A stretch of DNA of 64,000 bases. Source: Stenogyne calaminthoides (taxonomy: Eukaryota; Streptophyta; Magnoliopsida; Lamiales; Lamiaceae). Location: contig JBBCBC010000002.1 in assembly GCA_037126765.1 (NCBI GenBank), positions 45,140,889 through 45,204,888 of the forward strand. The letters are read 5' to 3'. The notes below the pieces were generated by a model that worked only from the letters and a program-made list of their open reading frames with translations, had not been told where the DNA came from and searched no databases. Shown in pieces: positions 36,421-50,130 of this stretch (position 1 is the first letter of the stretch; each line of letters opens with the position of its first letter). The position numbers were made by a program, and so were the translations under genes.

Positions 36421-37859
36421 GCTCACTTACTTGAAGGAATAAATCTGTATGAGTTTTCCCATCATATAAGATGAGATCTGTTTGTGCCCCTAATCTTTGG
36501 AGTGTATCCACAAATCTTTTACTGCATGTAAAAGCATAATACACTTTAGTTGTTAAAGGTCAAGAATGTCTTGATTGAACTTCAAACATATTGCTCCCAG
36601 GAACCCGTTAAATTTCCGGCCACTAAAATTTTGAACTCATTGTTATTTTGAGTATAAATAACGAAGCGCGTATCTTACCACTATTTTAATACTTCAATTT
36701 ATTTTTGGGCATTACCCATAGAAGCATAATCCACCACCAGAAACTAGATAAAAATAAATTCATTTTCCACAAGCAGAATTACTGTTTGTGAAGTCAATGC
36801 AACTTTAAATATAATCAATAAATAGGTAAACTTACCTTTCATCACACGGCATTGAAAAATCTGAGGTACCATGGAGAAGAACAACATGTGGCAGCAGAGA
36901 AACTGCACTAATTGAGCTTGGCTTTTGTACAATTATTTCAGGAGAAAATTGTTCCAATCCTTTTTCACCTTCCATGATACTGTAATCACAAATAAAAGTA
37001 CAGATCAATCAAAGAAATGTCAAAGACCGAAATTTATGAGGAAGTATGTACACATGCTGGCATAGCATATAGAACCTCAAAAAGATGGAGCGATACAAGC
37101 CTCGATTATGGAAATGATCAACTAATTTTTGTAAATTATACCTGCAAAAATGAATATTAGGCACATAAGACAAGCACAATATATGTATGATCATGAAATA
37201 CAGAAATATTAGTTCAGCAATAAAAATAGATGGAAATATAAGTCTCCTGAAATCTATGGAAACTTACCCTCCAGATAGACCAAAATAAGCATTTATCTGA
37301 GACACACTCGAAGAGATGCTCTCGCCTCTGGATTCTTTACTTGCCTGCTCCAATAGAGCACAGGCAGATATATGTGCACCAGCTGATTGACCCATTAGAT
37401 AAATCCTGCAAATAGAAAGTTAAATATTCCGTTACATTTATAGTGATGATTAATTTGCAAATGCCATGCTGCCCTAGTGACATATTTAAGGGTACCAATT
37501 GAAAGGTAAACTTTGTTGTGATAAGTGAAAAGTTGTTTTTCATGGCTGGTGCCTAGCAAATGAAACTGGGTTCAAAGATGTTGTATCATATTGATTAGTA
37601 TGAAAAATAACAATAGAAACAAATATTGGAAATATATGGCCGACAATAAATCTCTTCTTAGGTTATTCCTTACAGCGTGATTGATACTTTGTCTGCGGTG
37701 TCAGCATGTTACATAAGCCAGTGCTCAAACAATGTCTACCAGTACCGTCTTTTTCATACCCTAATTTTGCAGTTAAGAAAAAGTACTAAAAAATAACAGG
37801 AACTGAAAGGAAAAAACTTCACTTGTTTGGATCTCCTCCAAGTTCAACAATATTGTTAC

Positions 37860-38006
37860 TTCATGCTATAATCAAAAGACATAGTGTGGGAGAATTTTCT
37901 ATGTATTGAATTAGGTCAAGAGTACACATATATATATACAAGTGAATAGACTATTCTAATAAAGGCCCACTAAAGGCCCATCTATACTTATTATTCTAAC
38001 AATTAC
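37860..38006. mobile_element. LTR-like insertion in ICME exon 6
   Basis: A 147-bp block splits the exon. The inner 117 bp (37885-38001) begins TGTGGGAGAATTTTC and ends TTATTCTAACA, the TG...CA ends and composition of a short copia LTR. TTAC is repeated on both sides of the block (37856-37859 and 38003-38006). The 25 bases left of the TG are not LTR and may be a remnant of the element's internal 3' end, giving a rearranged rather than clean solo LTR. Confidence 0.65.
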
Positions 38007-40819
38007 AAATGAATGCAATTCCTTGAGTAACGTCATTAACCATATCACTAATAGTCCCCTGTGGAAAATTTCTGCAACCAAGTCAAAAGTAAATTTAATA
38101 TCAGGTGTAGATCAATAATCATACAAGCATATAAGCATTAGAGAACTAGCAATCATTGAAAAAGCTGCAAAGCAAGTAAATATTTGGTACGGAAAGGGAC
38201 CATGATTCCTAAATACCAAGTTTTATTAAATTTCTTCCACATACCTATAATACATTCGTATGCAAAAATAAATAAATTAATTAAAAGACCCTGATTATTT
38301 TTTATGTAAAAACTGGCCTGCATGCTTGCTGTTTAAATAATGAAGAACCTTAAAATGGCTTCTATCAAAGTTAGCATATTTCATTTGAGATTTATGTAAG
38401 TTAATATCCAGTAGCGTCCATGCACCATTTTCAGTATTTAGTGGCGCATCTAATATTACTTAATTCTCTATAACTCAGAACTCAAGGATTGGGGCACAGC
38501 CAAACAACTAATCTGATATTCGGCACTAAATCCTGATTGCTTATGTTCCTTAACAAAATTTTATTTATACAAATTTTCTTAGTAATTAATAACAGGACTA
38601 ACATCTCATGGCATTTTATAGTAAAATACCTGTAGTCAAGGCATGCCTATGATGTCATTTTCTGCCAAGTGAAGTCCTAGGAGGGAACCCCATGCCTTAT
38701 ACCTGCAAAAAACCTATGACATAAAATTTCTGAATGCAGAGTAAAATAGAGGATGAATCCACATGCATTGAAGTATAGTAGTCAACACCTCCATTTTTTT
38801 TCAAAATTATATAGCTGTACTTCCAGACGCAATTCATAGTTTTACTGACAATAAATTCAACTATTTTATGTTCATAAGTTGGCCACTTTACTCTTAAGGT
38901 TTCTGGATTGTGCATTTTTTTGCACTAAAACTTTATTGGAAAAGAAACATGTCAATAAGACTCTTGAATGTCAAAATGACAATGTAGTCTTCCATCCTCT
39001 CCCAACCCAGCTCAAGAGGAGAGAAAGAACTTAAGAGAAGTGAAAAGTAATGATGCTGACTAACCCAATAATTCAAGCACCACCAGTTACAAATATCAAC
39101 ACAGGCTTTAAACCATCACAATTTGTAGGTAAATATAAATCCAACCTGCAAAAAACATTTGCATGTATATATCAAACATGAAAGTAAATGAAGAACAGAA
39201 AAATAGGGGAATAGCATGGAATTGGAAACAACCAAATATACCTATTTCTTGGTTGATTTCCATAACAAATACTTCGACGAACTTGACTTGAAAAGAAATA
39301 GCAGAATGCAACTGCCAAGAAGCAAATTGAACAGATCTTATTCTTCATAAAAGCCGCAACTCTGAGCTATAGTCTCTTACAAATGCAGATGCTAAGACCT
39401 CATTTACTGATAAAACACAGTTCAATAACTTCGTTCGAATAAGAAGTCCAGTGCATCTCATATCAGCAAAAATATTAGAAAATACAAACAAGTGATAAGG
39501 TACATCTGCAAAGAAGCTTCACCAGCGATAAATGAAAAAGTTGAAAATGGAATTAAGAAAACTATCAACATAGACTCGATATAATTTTCCAGATGCTTAG
39601 CCAACTCATCCCTTTCTCACTAAAAAACTAGGACTGCCGGAGAAGGTACATATTCTTCTGCCCTAGCTTTACATAAGATTACAGCGTCAAATATTCCCAA
39701 GTTCCAATCTTCAAACATTACATCTTACGGGATAGAAAAAGTAAAAATTAAAAGCCATTGCAATATCTCAGTCATGCCTATGTACACATTTATGTGTTTA
39801 AGCTACTAGATGGACAAATTGCAGGTTCTTCATAGATGTTTGGAGTATCTTCTTCTATTTTACATATAATAAAAAGAATCATATATTATCTGAAACCTAC
39901 CTTGGAGAAAACCAGGCATAAGAAACATGGCATAAAGAGCAAGAGCTAGTAGTCTTGTCATCCACCGGTAGCCTACCCTGAATAATGCAACTGATTAGGA
40001 AAATGTTTAACTGAATATCAGCTACCTTTACAATAATAAGGGGTTGAACATTGATGTGTCTATAAAGGCAAAAAAGGGGCAATCTCAAACCTAGTTCAAA
40101 TGCATAATTGGGACAAGACTAGGATAAAATATATGGCAATCTTGATTCCACAAAGCTTGAATTCTCGTGTTTTCGTCCACTGAGGTACAGGACATGACTT
40201 CTAATTAAAGATGTATACAGTACCAGTCAATACAATCAAAAAGTTTTCCAACATAACTTCAGAACCCCAAAGAAGTGATGAAATTTGGATGCCAAGTTCT
40301 TTAAGACTTAATACCATTCAATATCATGCTTGCTCATACCTTTTGGTCATAACATCTGTAATACAAAAGCATCAATACTCAAAGCATTGCGAGTTTATTC
40401 AAATTCCAAAACCAAAATTCAAATTCAACTATTTGCCAAATTGTTAATTGCTATCATAATCATCAGACTCTAAGAAAAAACAAAAGAATTAAAAACGGAG
40501 CAATTGAAAAGAGAGGAAACAAAACAGTGGTAAATTAAGAGAGATACCCAAGATAGCTAAGCAGCTTGAAGCTGAGTCGAGTGAGCAAATAAGTCTCGGC
40601 AGCAGCGTGGCCGATCTCACGACCGAACGACTGCTGACGACACGGCCGACCCGCAAACGGCACCGTTTTGCCGCCACCTCTCCGCCGCCGTTTCTGGCTC
40701 AAAGAAGCAATTGGAAAACTCGAGCCTCTAACCAGAGTGTTGGTTTCCGTGTCCTCCGTTGTCTCATCGATGGAATCTCTGAATTGGAGATTCGCCGCCA
40801 AGGACGACGACGGCTCCAT

Positions 40820-42986
40820 CGGCAACGGCGGCGTGAGCAGAAATACGCGGCGGAGGTTTAGCAAATCGGATAAGCTCACCACCGGGTGGCGATTTTACGG
40901 GGGTCGGCGAAATTGTGCTGACAAATTGTGGCATTGCCTCGGCCCGCGTGAAACTCTGTTATTATATCTCCGACTGCGTGGAAAAAGAATATTTTATTTT
41001 AGTTTGATTATGCAACGGTTGATTTTTGAGATGTTTTTTTAATCGACATTTTTTCTTTATTTGAGGAATAATGGAAAGAAGGGAAGGTATTGTGGTGGTG
41101 ATAATTGATTTGAGGGTGCAAATCTATTCCCTACCCAAACCAAAATAGGTTTTATAATTTAATATCCATTATTTTTCATTTAATTTTTAATTTTAAAAAT
41201 TATAAAAATTACACTATTTTACAAGATATGCTAATAAGTATATAGTAGCATTTTAGAAACCAATCCTAAATCGGAAAAGATATTCATGTCAGTATAAAAA
41301 TAATTTTTGTTATTAATTAAGTTATCTCCCACTTCATTTATTGAGATAAAAATTCATATAACACGGTTTCCTACATAGAATAGGGTACAACTTAACAAAA
41401 ATTAAATTCATTCTTCCCAAAGTATTAAAGTATCAACGCCCAATTTATACCCGATCTCACTATGAGACGGTCTCATGTATGCATGTAAGTGTGTCTCTTC
41501 TACTAATTATGGTGCACGCTTTACATCATTGAATTAGCCCCTTATTTTTTTTCCCCAACTGGTTAATAAAACCAAAGATGAGATGAGATGAGATGTTGGT
41601 AGCACAAAATTTTCATTCAATATTATCTCGTGAACAAATTCATCCGGAATCGTTAATCCGGTTGGATTTGCTTGTTCTATTTTTCGTATTCTAGTGGCAT
41701 TTCACTTTTTTTTTAAGTATTCGACGAGGTTAAAAATTCGAATAAAAAAAATTAATGCTGATCGTCTTTAATCGAGTAGAGTTGGAATGGTCTGGATAAT
41801 GGGGTAGTAAGAGCAGCTTTGAAAAGGGAAGTTCGACACGGCAGTCATGATGACATCACAAATGACACGTGGAAACACAGGCTTGTGTACACCCAACTTA
41901 GAAGTGGGCCCATCTAAATGATGAATGATTCACTGTAGTTTGCCAACTTTGCCACGAATTGGGCAAGTGTTAATAATTGATATCATTAGCAACTAATTTT
42001 CCGGCGCCGTTGAAACTTGAACGGATCAATCAACGGTGATTCTAAGAATTAGATGTTGAATACATTGACTTTATCAACTACAACGTCGTAATTGTTTGCG
42101 AAACGACCATCGTTTTCACCAATATTACAAACGAACCTCATAAATATCGAATTAACAAAAAAAAACAACCAAGATTTATTTTAAATGTCACTAACCACTT
42201 GAACATTTTCACACGCCAATATTGATTTTGAAATCAAAACACCTCATAAAAATGTGCGCTCATGAATCGGAGGACAATCCATTAATTATTGAATAAGAGA
42301 ATCTAATGTAAAATTGACGTAAAACAGTGTATCCAAAAATGATGCTTGAAAGTTGAAAGCAACAAATACAGGCTACATTTGGAAAGTCTCGACCAGCACA
42401 AACCAAAACAAGGTGCTGAGTATTTGATGAGAAATGTTAAAGAATTCAATGCTAAAGAAAATTGCATGCCCAAAGTACTCCAAAAAAAAATTTAATATGA
42501 TCTCAAATTATGCTTCACAGACATCATGTGGGATACAAGAAGAGGATCTGAATCCAACTATACGCCAAAGATTGCCATAAATCAAGATTCAAGATTATAT
42601 ATGAAGCCAAAAACACTGGATCAAACAGCATTTCACAGAAAATATCAGAAATTAGCATAATCTATATAATATGAATGAAATCATCAGACACCAAGAACAC
42701 AACCTCTAATCATGTTATTCAAACTTAAAAACGAGGCAAATATGTTAAGAGTGAGAAATATAACTTCAGAAGTAGAAAGTTTAGGAGAAAAACAGGACAT
42801 GGTTTGAGCTCAACAGCAAGATCGGAAGTGATATGTTAGTGGGAGTCTGTCAAACAGATTAATGGCTTGATCACAACTCCAAGATTCTCAGCATGTCTAC
42901 TCTCCAAATCAATGTTCACATCTCAAAGACGAAATCATGGCATTTTCTGCACTAATCTTTCATTTCATTATTTCCCCATTTTTTTT
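40820..42986. other. Intergenic between the ICME-like locus and the TMEM33-like gene
   Basis: It includes the upstream region of the ICME-like locus and the 3' flank of the TMEM33-like gene. A TGAGAC/GTCTCA palindrome occurs near 41461-41475. No other gene was seen. Confidence 0.5.
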
Positions 42987-45900
42987 TCACCTAAACCACC
43001 ATTTTTGTATTGCAGAAACTGGCGTGTTGAGGAAGGGAGCATATTGTTGGATCAATGGATTCACAGTTCGCCCAATCTTGGTCCATCCACTTTGATGGTA
43101 ACCAGCAGTAGCGGGAGCATGGTACATGAGCTTCAACAGCTACAACAATAGATTCGAGCGCCATAATACACTTTCAGTTAGTAGATAAGTACGTAATAGT
43201 AATCAAGAATGCAATTGCAACAATAAAGATGATGATGTAACACTTAAATGTCTCAATATTTTATTAAAAATTCTGTTAATTAAGTAACGGTGAATAAATT
43301 CACACTAGCAGAACCAAACTGCAATTGTATCACGGTTGGACAAAAAAAGTCATTTCTGGTCTTTAAAGGCAAAAATATCAACCACTAGACCCTCCTAAAC
43401 TGTGATCAAACTGAAAGATGAATCAAATGTTCTATTCGTGTCAAATACAGACCATAAGGTTGCATTGAATGAAGGATTTGAGCACGGATTTGGAAACTCA
43501 TAATATCCATCATGCTCATTTGAATTATTTTTTTGAGTAATATGGTACGATTTGAAACCCATTCACTTCAAATTCCTCAATCTAGAGCCAACATAAACAC
43601 ATTTTTTTCCCATTATCACCATTAAAAGAAACATACTAGCAAAGAATTAAAAGGAGAATAAGAAATACGACAAGTTCGACACTCACATCCACCACATCTT
43701 CACTCCAGTTGATGAGAAAAAATCAAAAGTTCCAATATATGGAAAATGTCAAATTAAATATCCAAAATGAGAGTAATCACACACCTGCCAGTACATAAAT
43801 GCTTGTATAATATTCCTCTGAGGCCTGCATGTAATGGTGAGAGAAAAAATACATCTCAATAAGTACTTTTGAGCTAAAAAACTCATAAAAAAACAAAGTT
43901 GCATATAACTTGCAATCTAAAGCAAAGATATAAGGAAGGGAAAAGTGCAAGATACTGACGAGAGGAGAGATATAATCAGAAGGAATCCAATTCCAATCTC
44001 AGCTTGGGAGGACAGAATGTTAAGGGTGGTTGTGTTCGAGTCTACCCAAACACAAGCATCTTCCAAGTACTTCCTGAACAAAGACCACCACAAAAGTCAC
44101 AAAAACATAGAAGTGTCAACATGCCATGCATCTATCACATAAATATGTTTCCCATGTCGTTCCATTTCCTCTCCCCTCAAAGATTTGTTTTATTTTATTT
44201 GGGGGGTGGGGAAGAGGGTTACGAAGTGTTGTGACTTTTTGAAATAGTAATTTATTTAATAATTCCACAGATTCACCAGACATTTTCTATCCTAAAGTTT
44301 TATATATTTGTAGGGTTGCTTACCTATACAAGGTGGATCGGCTAAAGTTAAGCCTCAGAAACTTGGCAACGTGCTCAAGGGAACGGCATAATATAGGTAT
44401 TAGCGCAACTGTCAAGAAAGAGGGAGAACTTAAGAACTTCATTTTAGATAACACCACAATATATCACTCAATGTTAAAAAGAAAATAAACTTGGAAATAC
44501 TAAAGGAATACTGACATTTGAGGAACATATGTGAAGTGATGAAACAAAGGCAGTATATTGAGTAGATAAAATCTTTGGTGAGTACGATAGACTGAAACCA
44601 CACTTGCAAGGCTGGCAAGTTCCATGCTCTAGGTTTCTGTGATATTGGTTAGTTACATCAGCAAGTAGATGGTAAATTACGCAGTAAGCAGATTATGAAA
44701 CTATTAGAGCATTACCCCGTATAATGAGTACAGCGAATACAGAGAAGTGCATGCAGTCCCCAAGAAAGAAAGCCGATATGCCCGATTTGAAAGATTGCTT
44801 GGCACAAGAGGAAAAATTGCAAGAACTGCCACAATAAATACCTAAAGGAAAAAAGATAAAGTAAGTGGAAAAAGATGTCCCAACAAGAAAACATCTTATA
44901 ATGGGAATTAATAATGACCACAATTCCTTAGTCCTCACCCATTAAGAAAATAGTGGGGGGAAATACCATAGTTATATTGACTCCATAACAAGGGAATAAC
45001 AAATAATTAGTGGTTGGACAATATCTCATACTTGTTCATACTCGAGATAACCCCCACCCCACACACACACACAAACGAAACAATCTATGCTTTCTCAACA
45101 AGAATTACAGTTACAATTGATCTTTGCCATAATATTCAATTTACAAAATGAAAGCAAGAAAGCATGTCGTAGATCCTTCTTAAAATCAAATCGACATGCC
45201 TAGAGTTTCAAAAGAAGAAAACCAGGAATGGACACTATGAGTTAAATCCAGCCCCAACAACACCTAGTTGGATAAATTTGAGTCGGAACATAAAGTCTAA
45301 AATCCGACAGCCTTAGCGATCATAATGACAGAGTAAATTAATATGTTAAATACTTCATATTACAAACCCCAGATGAAGATAATTGGACAATAAAAGTGGC
45401 ATACAGATTAAATATAAAGGAGGCTTTAACATTACACAGGAGAATTGTAAATAAATATTCTATTTCTGGACATAACAGGTATGGACTGACATTCAAGTTC
45501 AAACATACATAATGTACTCAAAGTTTTTAACTCATTAAAGCTATTCATATAACCAGCTCAAAAGCTGGCCATAAAACTCTTTATAATCACATCGGCCTTA
45601 AAGAAGTTACACTTATTTTAGCTTTCAGCACTTCAACATACCCACGCATTGACAGAAAATTGAATGGTTTGTTGATCCCAGCGCAATGACATAGAACCAG
45701 GAGGTGAGGCCGTCGACGGCACTGATGTTCTACTTGAAGACCCTACAAAATGGATTTCAATACGTTCAAGTCCAAGAATATTTAGTTACTAAAGAAAACA
45801 TAAGACAAGGATAATTATATCCTAAACTGCCATTTCAGAACATATCCATTCTCATCTTCTGAAGTTAACAATGATAAGTAAAATCATAGACCTGAACTAC

Positions 45901-46672
45901 GCTGGCGAGTATTACTATTAGAAGTAGAGGATGATGAAGACTGTGGCTGCGGTGGTGTTGACGTTCTTGCTTGCTGAGAGGTGCTGCCTATTGGCTCCAC
46001 ATTTAATTCAGAATCCTGAATACAAAGTGAAAAATGATGATCAAGGAGAAAAATCCAGGACAACAAACATGTCATTATCATTTACTTCATAATCAGACAT
46101 TCAGATGATAGAAAGTTAAGATATCATCAAAACAAAAGATATAACATGCAATTCATATTCTGCTCGTATGTCAGAATGGTATTATGCCTATATTCTATCA
46201 ACATTTACCGCATTACAGCAAAAAGAAAGATTGCACTTCAGCAATTCCAAATAAAAAATAAATTAACTGAAACAAAATTAGGAATCAAATTCCACAAGAT
46301 TGAAAAGAGAACTGAAAGACTCCTAAACACACAATTTTGCATATATCAAGATATCTTTGCCCCGAGTTTAAGTCTGCCACAAAGCAGACAACTACAATTC
46401 CACTGTTAACACACTAAACCCTCAAAGATGACATAAATATCAAATAACAAATTCAATTAAATAGCAATAAATGAAGCGAGAAGAAATCATACAATGAAAC
46501 GCTGGTAGAACTTCTGCTTGAAGTGGTTGACGACGTCGTTGCGAGAGGCCATGTGCGGTGGAATAAGGACGTTTGACCAGTAATCAGCCCACCGTGGATC
46601 GTTTTCATAGTTGTACGCCGCCGCCGCAATCCGCTTCAACTTTTGCAGATCCTCTCCTTCTCCTCCACCCAT
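42987..46672 (-). CDS. TMEM33/Pom33-family membrane protein
   Basis: Nine exons join in phase: 46672-46493, 46015-45892, 45742-45642, 44841-44716, 44636-44516, 44408-44324, 44073-43960, 43824-43785 and 43139-42987, about 347 aa. The N-terminus (MGGGEGEDLQKLKRIAAAAY) has NDPRWADYWSNVLIPPHMAS, then a Ser/Gln-rich disordered linker of about 65 residues. Hydrophobic segments follow: FIVAVLAIFPLVP, YSIYCLCFITSHMF, FALIPILC and IGFLLIISLLS. The C-terminus ends SAIQKWWFR. This is the plant TMEM33/Pom33-like family; yeast and animal members act at the ER membrane and nuclear pore. All splice sites are GT-AG and no lesion was found. The upstream TTG-initiated extension of the frame was rejected in favour of this ATG. 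Confidence 0.85.
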
Positions 46673-47114
46673 ATCTTTGTACAATTCTCGGAAAATCAAC
46701 AAAAAAAATCAAGTAGGTTAATTCGGTTTTTTTCTGGGGGGTTTAAGCTTCTGCGCTCTTGACTTCTATCAGAAGCATCAGAAGTTTGAGTCGTCTGTCC
46801 CTCACTACCACAACATTCTTCCCTTTTCTTTTCCCTTTTTCATTTATTTTTAATTTCTGCGTAGTGTATATCGTATAAGGGGCAAAATTGGCACATAAAT
46901 CAAGCTTTAACAATTTTCACACTACTTTCAAAAAAAAAAAAAACAATTTTCACACTATTCCTTTTATTTCTTGCATTTTGATGCACTCGTTTTTTCTAAA
47001 TATTTATCAAAACGTTCATTTTTTAAGTTGTTTACCGAAATCAATGCGTCTTTCTCTTTCATTCCAAATAATCTGCAGATATAATCAAGAATTGATCTAA
47101 TATATAAAGCAATT
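46673..47114. other. Upstream region of the TMEM33-like gene
   Basis: The first 200 bp upstream of the start codon is probably 5' UTR and promoter. No clear TATA box was identified and no other gene was seen. Confidence 0.4.
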
Positions 47115-47360
47115 TTATTTCACAATGACACTTCATTTGGAGATTATATTGAAGCTAGGAGGAAGATTATTGCTGAAAACCCGTCTTTTATAGTGCGTTG
47201 GGTTAGTCGAAATATCAATACTATGACACACATTTTTGCTAGGACTTCTTGTAATTATGATAGTCCTAATTGTTGGGTCGAACCACATTTCTTTGTGGTG
47301 GGCCTTCCCGATAGATGCACTGGCTGCATCTAGCTCTGTTTTGTTTTCATAAAAAAAAAA
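47115..47360 (+). mobile_element. LINE 3' end (RNase H tail)
   Basis: The plus-strand reading contains FIVRWVSRNINTMTHIFART and CWVEPHFFVVGLPD, the end of a plant LINE RNase H domain, followed by a stop and a 10-base A tail (47351-47360). Upstream parts are missing, so it is a heavily 5'-truncated copy. Its left border is approximate. Confidence 0.75.
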
Positions 47361-50122
47361 TTTACTTATTTTCAATGAAAATTTTCGAATGTATCGAAAA
47401 TATTCACAATAATTTTAGTACATCTATTTTAATATTCGTCTTATGATAAATAAGAATTCATATTTAACTTAAGATAAAATATAGTATGAAAATTTGCATA
47501 TATGAAAAAATCCAACTGAAAGTATCCATTCTCCTTGGCCCATTTTGTTATCGTTTTATGGCCTAGCTTCTACCCGTTTCCGTCCTGGCTTCTACGCTTT
47601 TCCTTTTATGCCCTAACATTGACCAATTCTATTTTAATCTTCCATTTATCTTTCCTCTCTTTCGCTTCTCTCTCGTTCCTTTCTGTTTTCCATCCCTATA
47701 ATTTCTCTCTTTTCTTTTCACCTCTAGTGCATGGATTCTCCAAAAAATACTAAAATGCAGTATCGAATATTTGGCGGGTGCGGGTGAGATTCACGTGGGA
47801 TTCAAGACTTGTATATGCCACATGGCTTAATTAAAAAAAAAGGATACAAGACCGGTGCGTTTGGGTGCTAATCTGGTGCGTCTTGGGTGCGTCTGGGGTC
47901 ATTTTAAAAAAAATATGGAGAAAAGAAAGCTTAATTACCTTATTAGCCCACAAAACTTAAAATAAGAAAAAAAAACTTTTAATAGAAAACATTAATTCTT
48001 TTACTTACCTTTTCAACCCAAAGTCACGAACAGAAGATGTGACTTGTTTTAAATTTTTAATTGGATTGAAAACTTTTTATGCTTATATGTTGAATTGATG
48101 ATGGTATATGAATTGTTATTTTTATATATTTTACAGGTATTATATATAATAAAATAATAAATAAGTAGACGTATTCTTGTCGAATCGCACCCTTAATTTT
48201 TAAAAAATTTGTATCCCCGTATCCGTATCGCATCGCCCCCGCACCCGCACCCATGCAACACAGCTTTTCACATAATTTCTCTATTTTCTTCTCACAAAAA
48301 AAATAAAAATTAAGAATATTATGAATTTGTGTTAGGTTTTTCATTGTATAGCTGATTTTTGCTAACGCAATTTCCAAATTGTTCGACAATTGTAGGAATT
48401 TCGTTTTCGGATTTTGAAGTTCTTATTCAGGTATTTTTAACGATCATTTGATTAGTCCTTTTATTTTTTGTGTTATTCTTTGTTGTAATCACTATCAATC
48501 GATCTTCTTAGGTTTTTATCAGCGTTTTTTTTTTTTGGCTTTTCTAGGGTTTTAGGAAATTAATAGATACAAAATTCAAAGACATACGTATTTTCAATCT
48601 CATTCTGTGGATTATCATTTCGATTTTCTTACAAAATTTCTATAATTTTTTTGAAATTTAGTTGGGGGTTGACGATTGAAGTGTTGGATTTGAGAAATTC
48701 TGATTTTTCATTAGAATTGTTATCTGTAACTAACTGTAGAAGTATCATGAATGGGAATTGAGAAAATAATTAAGATTTTGTTTTTTGTCTCAAACATGCA
48801 TAAAAAGAATCGGACAGCTACAAATTGTAATAGTGTAATACTATGATGCTATTTAGTGTAATACTTTTATTTTATTTAGTGTAATAGTTCTTATATTTTT
48901 GTTATGATTTTTATGTTATTTAGTGTAATACTTTTATTTTATTTAGTGTAATAGTTCTTATGTTTTTGTTTTGAATACTTCTCAGTTATGGTGATGTGTT
49001 TGGATATTCATGCTTAAAAATAAAAAAATTGGGACATCCTCTTCCATTTGCCTTTCTCACTGATACTATTTCATGTTCTTCATTTTTCTTCTCTATGAAT
49101 TCATCCAAAAAATTTGTGGAGGGTGTAGTGAGTATTGTTAGTGATCCTAATGAGTGACAATATCAATGACAAGATATGAATAAGAAGAATTAGCCAAAGA
49201 ATGATGATGACAAAATGGTGGATAATGTGGTTAGGGAAGAAGAGGAGGAGGATGCTCCAATAATTAATTATCAAGGCGAAAAAAATAAGGGAATGCATGG
49301 TTAAGTGTAATACTATTAGGTGTAAAGATGTAGTACTGTCAAGTGTAACGACGCAATACTGTTTCATAAATGATTATGTCCATGAGTACTTCTACAATAG
49401 GTTGTAATACTGTAAAGTGTAATGATGTAGTAATGTTAATTGTAATGATATAATACTATTTCATAAAAATTGTAATACTATTATATTTATTTATAAAATA
49501 TATTATTTTAGATGTTTTGAAAACAACTCTTTTAGCAGGATTTTTTTCCACTATTTTGCAAAGCAAAAATTCAAAAAGAATGATTTTTTTAAAAAAAGAA
49601 TTAAAATAATTTTCTGAAAATGATGTTAAAACTTAAAATAATGAAAAAAAGCCAAAAATAAAAAAAAGTTTGCAAAGATTTAAAAAGAATGATAATAATT
49701 TTCTATTTTGCAAAAAAAAATAAAATCTGAAATGATGTTAAAATAATGAAAAAAGCCAAAAATAAAGAAAAAGGAAAAAAAAAAGTTAAAGACAGGGTTA
49801 GAACTCCCAACCTCCTACATATTTTAGGAAGACACCTGCCATACGGATACCAAGTCAACTATGACTTATCTCCTCTATTTTCTGCAGTTAACTGTTAGGA
49901 CTTACGAGCCTCCTTATTTTTTCGAGTCAGCATGGCCCGTGAGATTTTCAATTGTGATCCACTTATTTAAAATTTTGACTAAATTGTCTTTTATTCATGT
50001 GTGAAAATTCACACAAGACCTACTCTTAACTTAAAAACATATATTTCGTTGAAAATAAAAAATAAAATTTATTTGAACTATTCAAACATTCGTATACAGT
50101 ATCAATATTATTATCATAACAA
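47361..50122. other. AT-rich intergenic region
   Basis: No gene recognised. Between 47770 and 48250 there are G/C-rich words (GGCGGGTGCGGGTG at about 47772; GCACCCGCACCC near 48240) in an AT-rich setting. 48840-49470 holds repeats of GTGTAATACT. Around 49800-49920 a stretch with GGTTAGAACTCCCAACCTCC resembles tRNA-related repeat debris but does not fold as a tRNA by inspection. Confidence 0.45.
48840..49470. repeat. Dispersed GTGTAATACT repeats, partly tandem
   Basis: The unit TTTAGTGTAATACTTTTATT plus TTTAGTGTAATAGTTCTTAT is tandemly duplicated at about 48852-48962. Related words (AAGTGTAACGACGCAATACTG, AAGTGTAATGATGTAG) recur to 49470. Confidence 0.65.
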
Positions 50123-50130
50123 TAAAACCT

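Larger units (their letters stand above)
35746..40819 (-). pseudogene. Isoprenylcysteine alpha-carbonyl methylesterase (ICME)-like, broken
   Basis: Eleven exons are traceable: 40819-40548, 39977-39901, 39311-39242, 39145-39065, 38702-38630, 38071-37823, 37405-37268, 37141-37076, 36979-36836, 36521-36431 and 35907-35746. Order and motifs match plant ICME, an ER/Golgi membrane alpha/beta-hydrolase that removes the methyl ester from prenylated proteins. Visible are FGREIGHAAAETYLLTRLSF, a membrane segment in exon 2 (LLALALYAMFLMPGF), the nucleophile motif GQSAGAH, the acid in HGTSDFS and the His in GKTHTDLF. Exon 4 has TGA for the Trp of the oxyanion GGAW motif (39073-39075). Exon 5 lacks 2 bp near 38646. 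Exon 6 carries a 147-bp insertion (37860-38006). All other exons and splice sites are clean. A full-length enzyme is not expected. Confidence 0.88.

Noticed and set aside
47770..48250. G/C-rich words at both ends suggesting an inverted-repeat element
   Set aside because: The two ends share only short GGTGCGGGTG words and do not align further.
49795..49925. Possible tRNA gene or SINE (GGTTAGAACTCC box)
   Set aside because: No cloverleaf could be drawn and no clear A box at the right distance.
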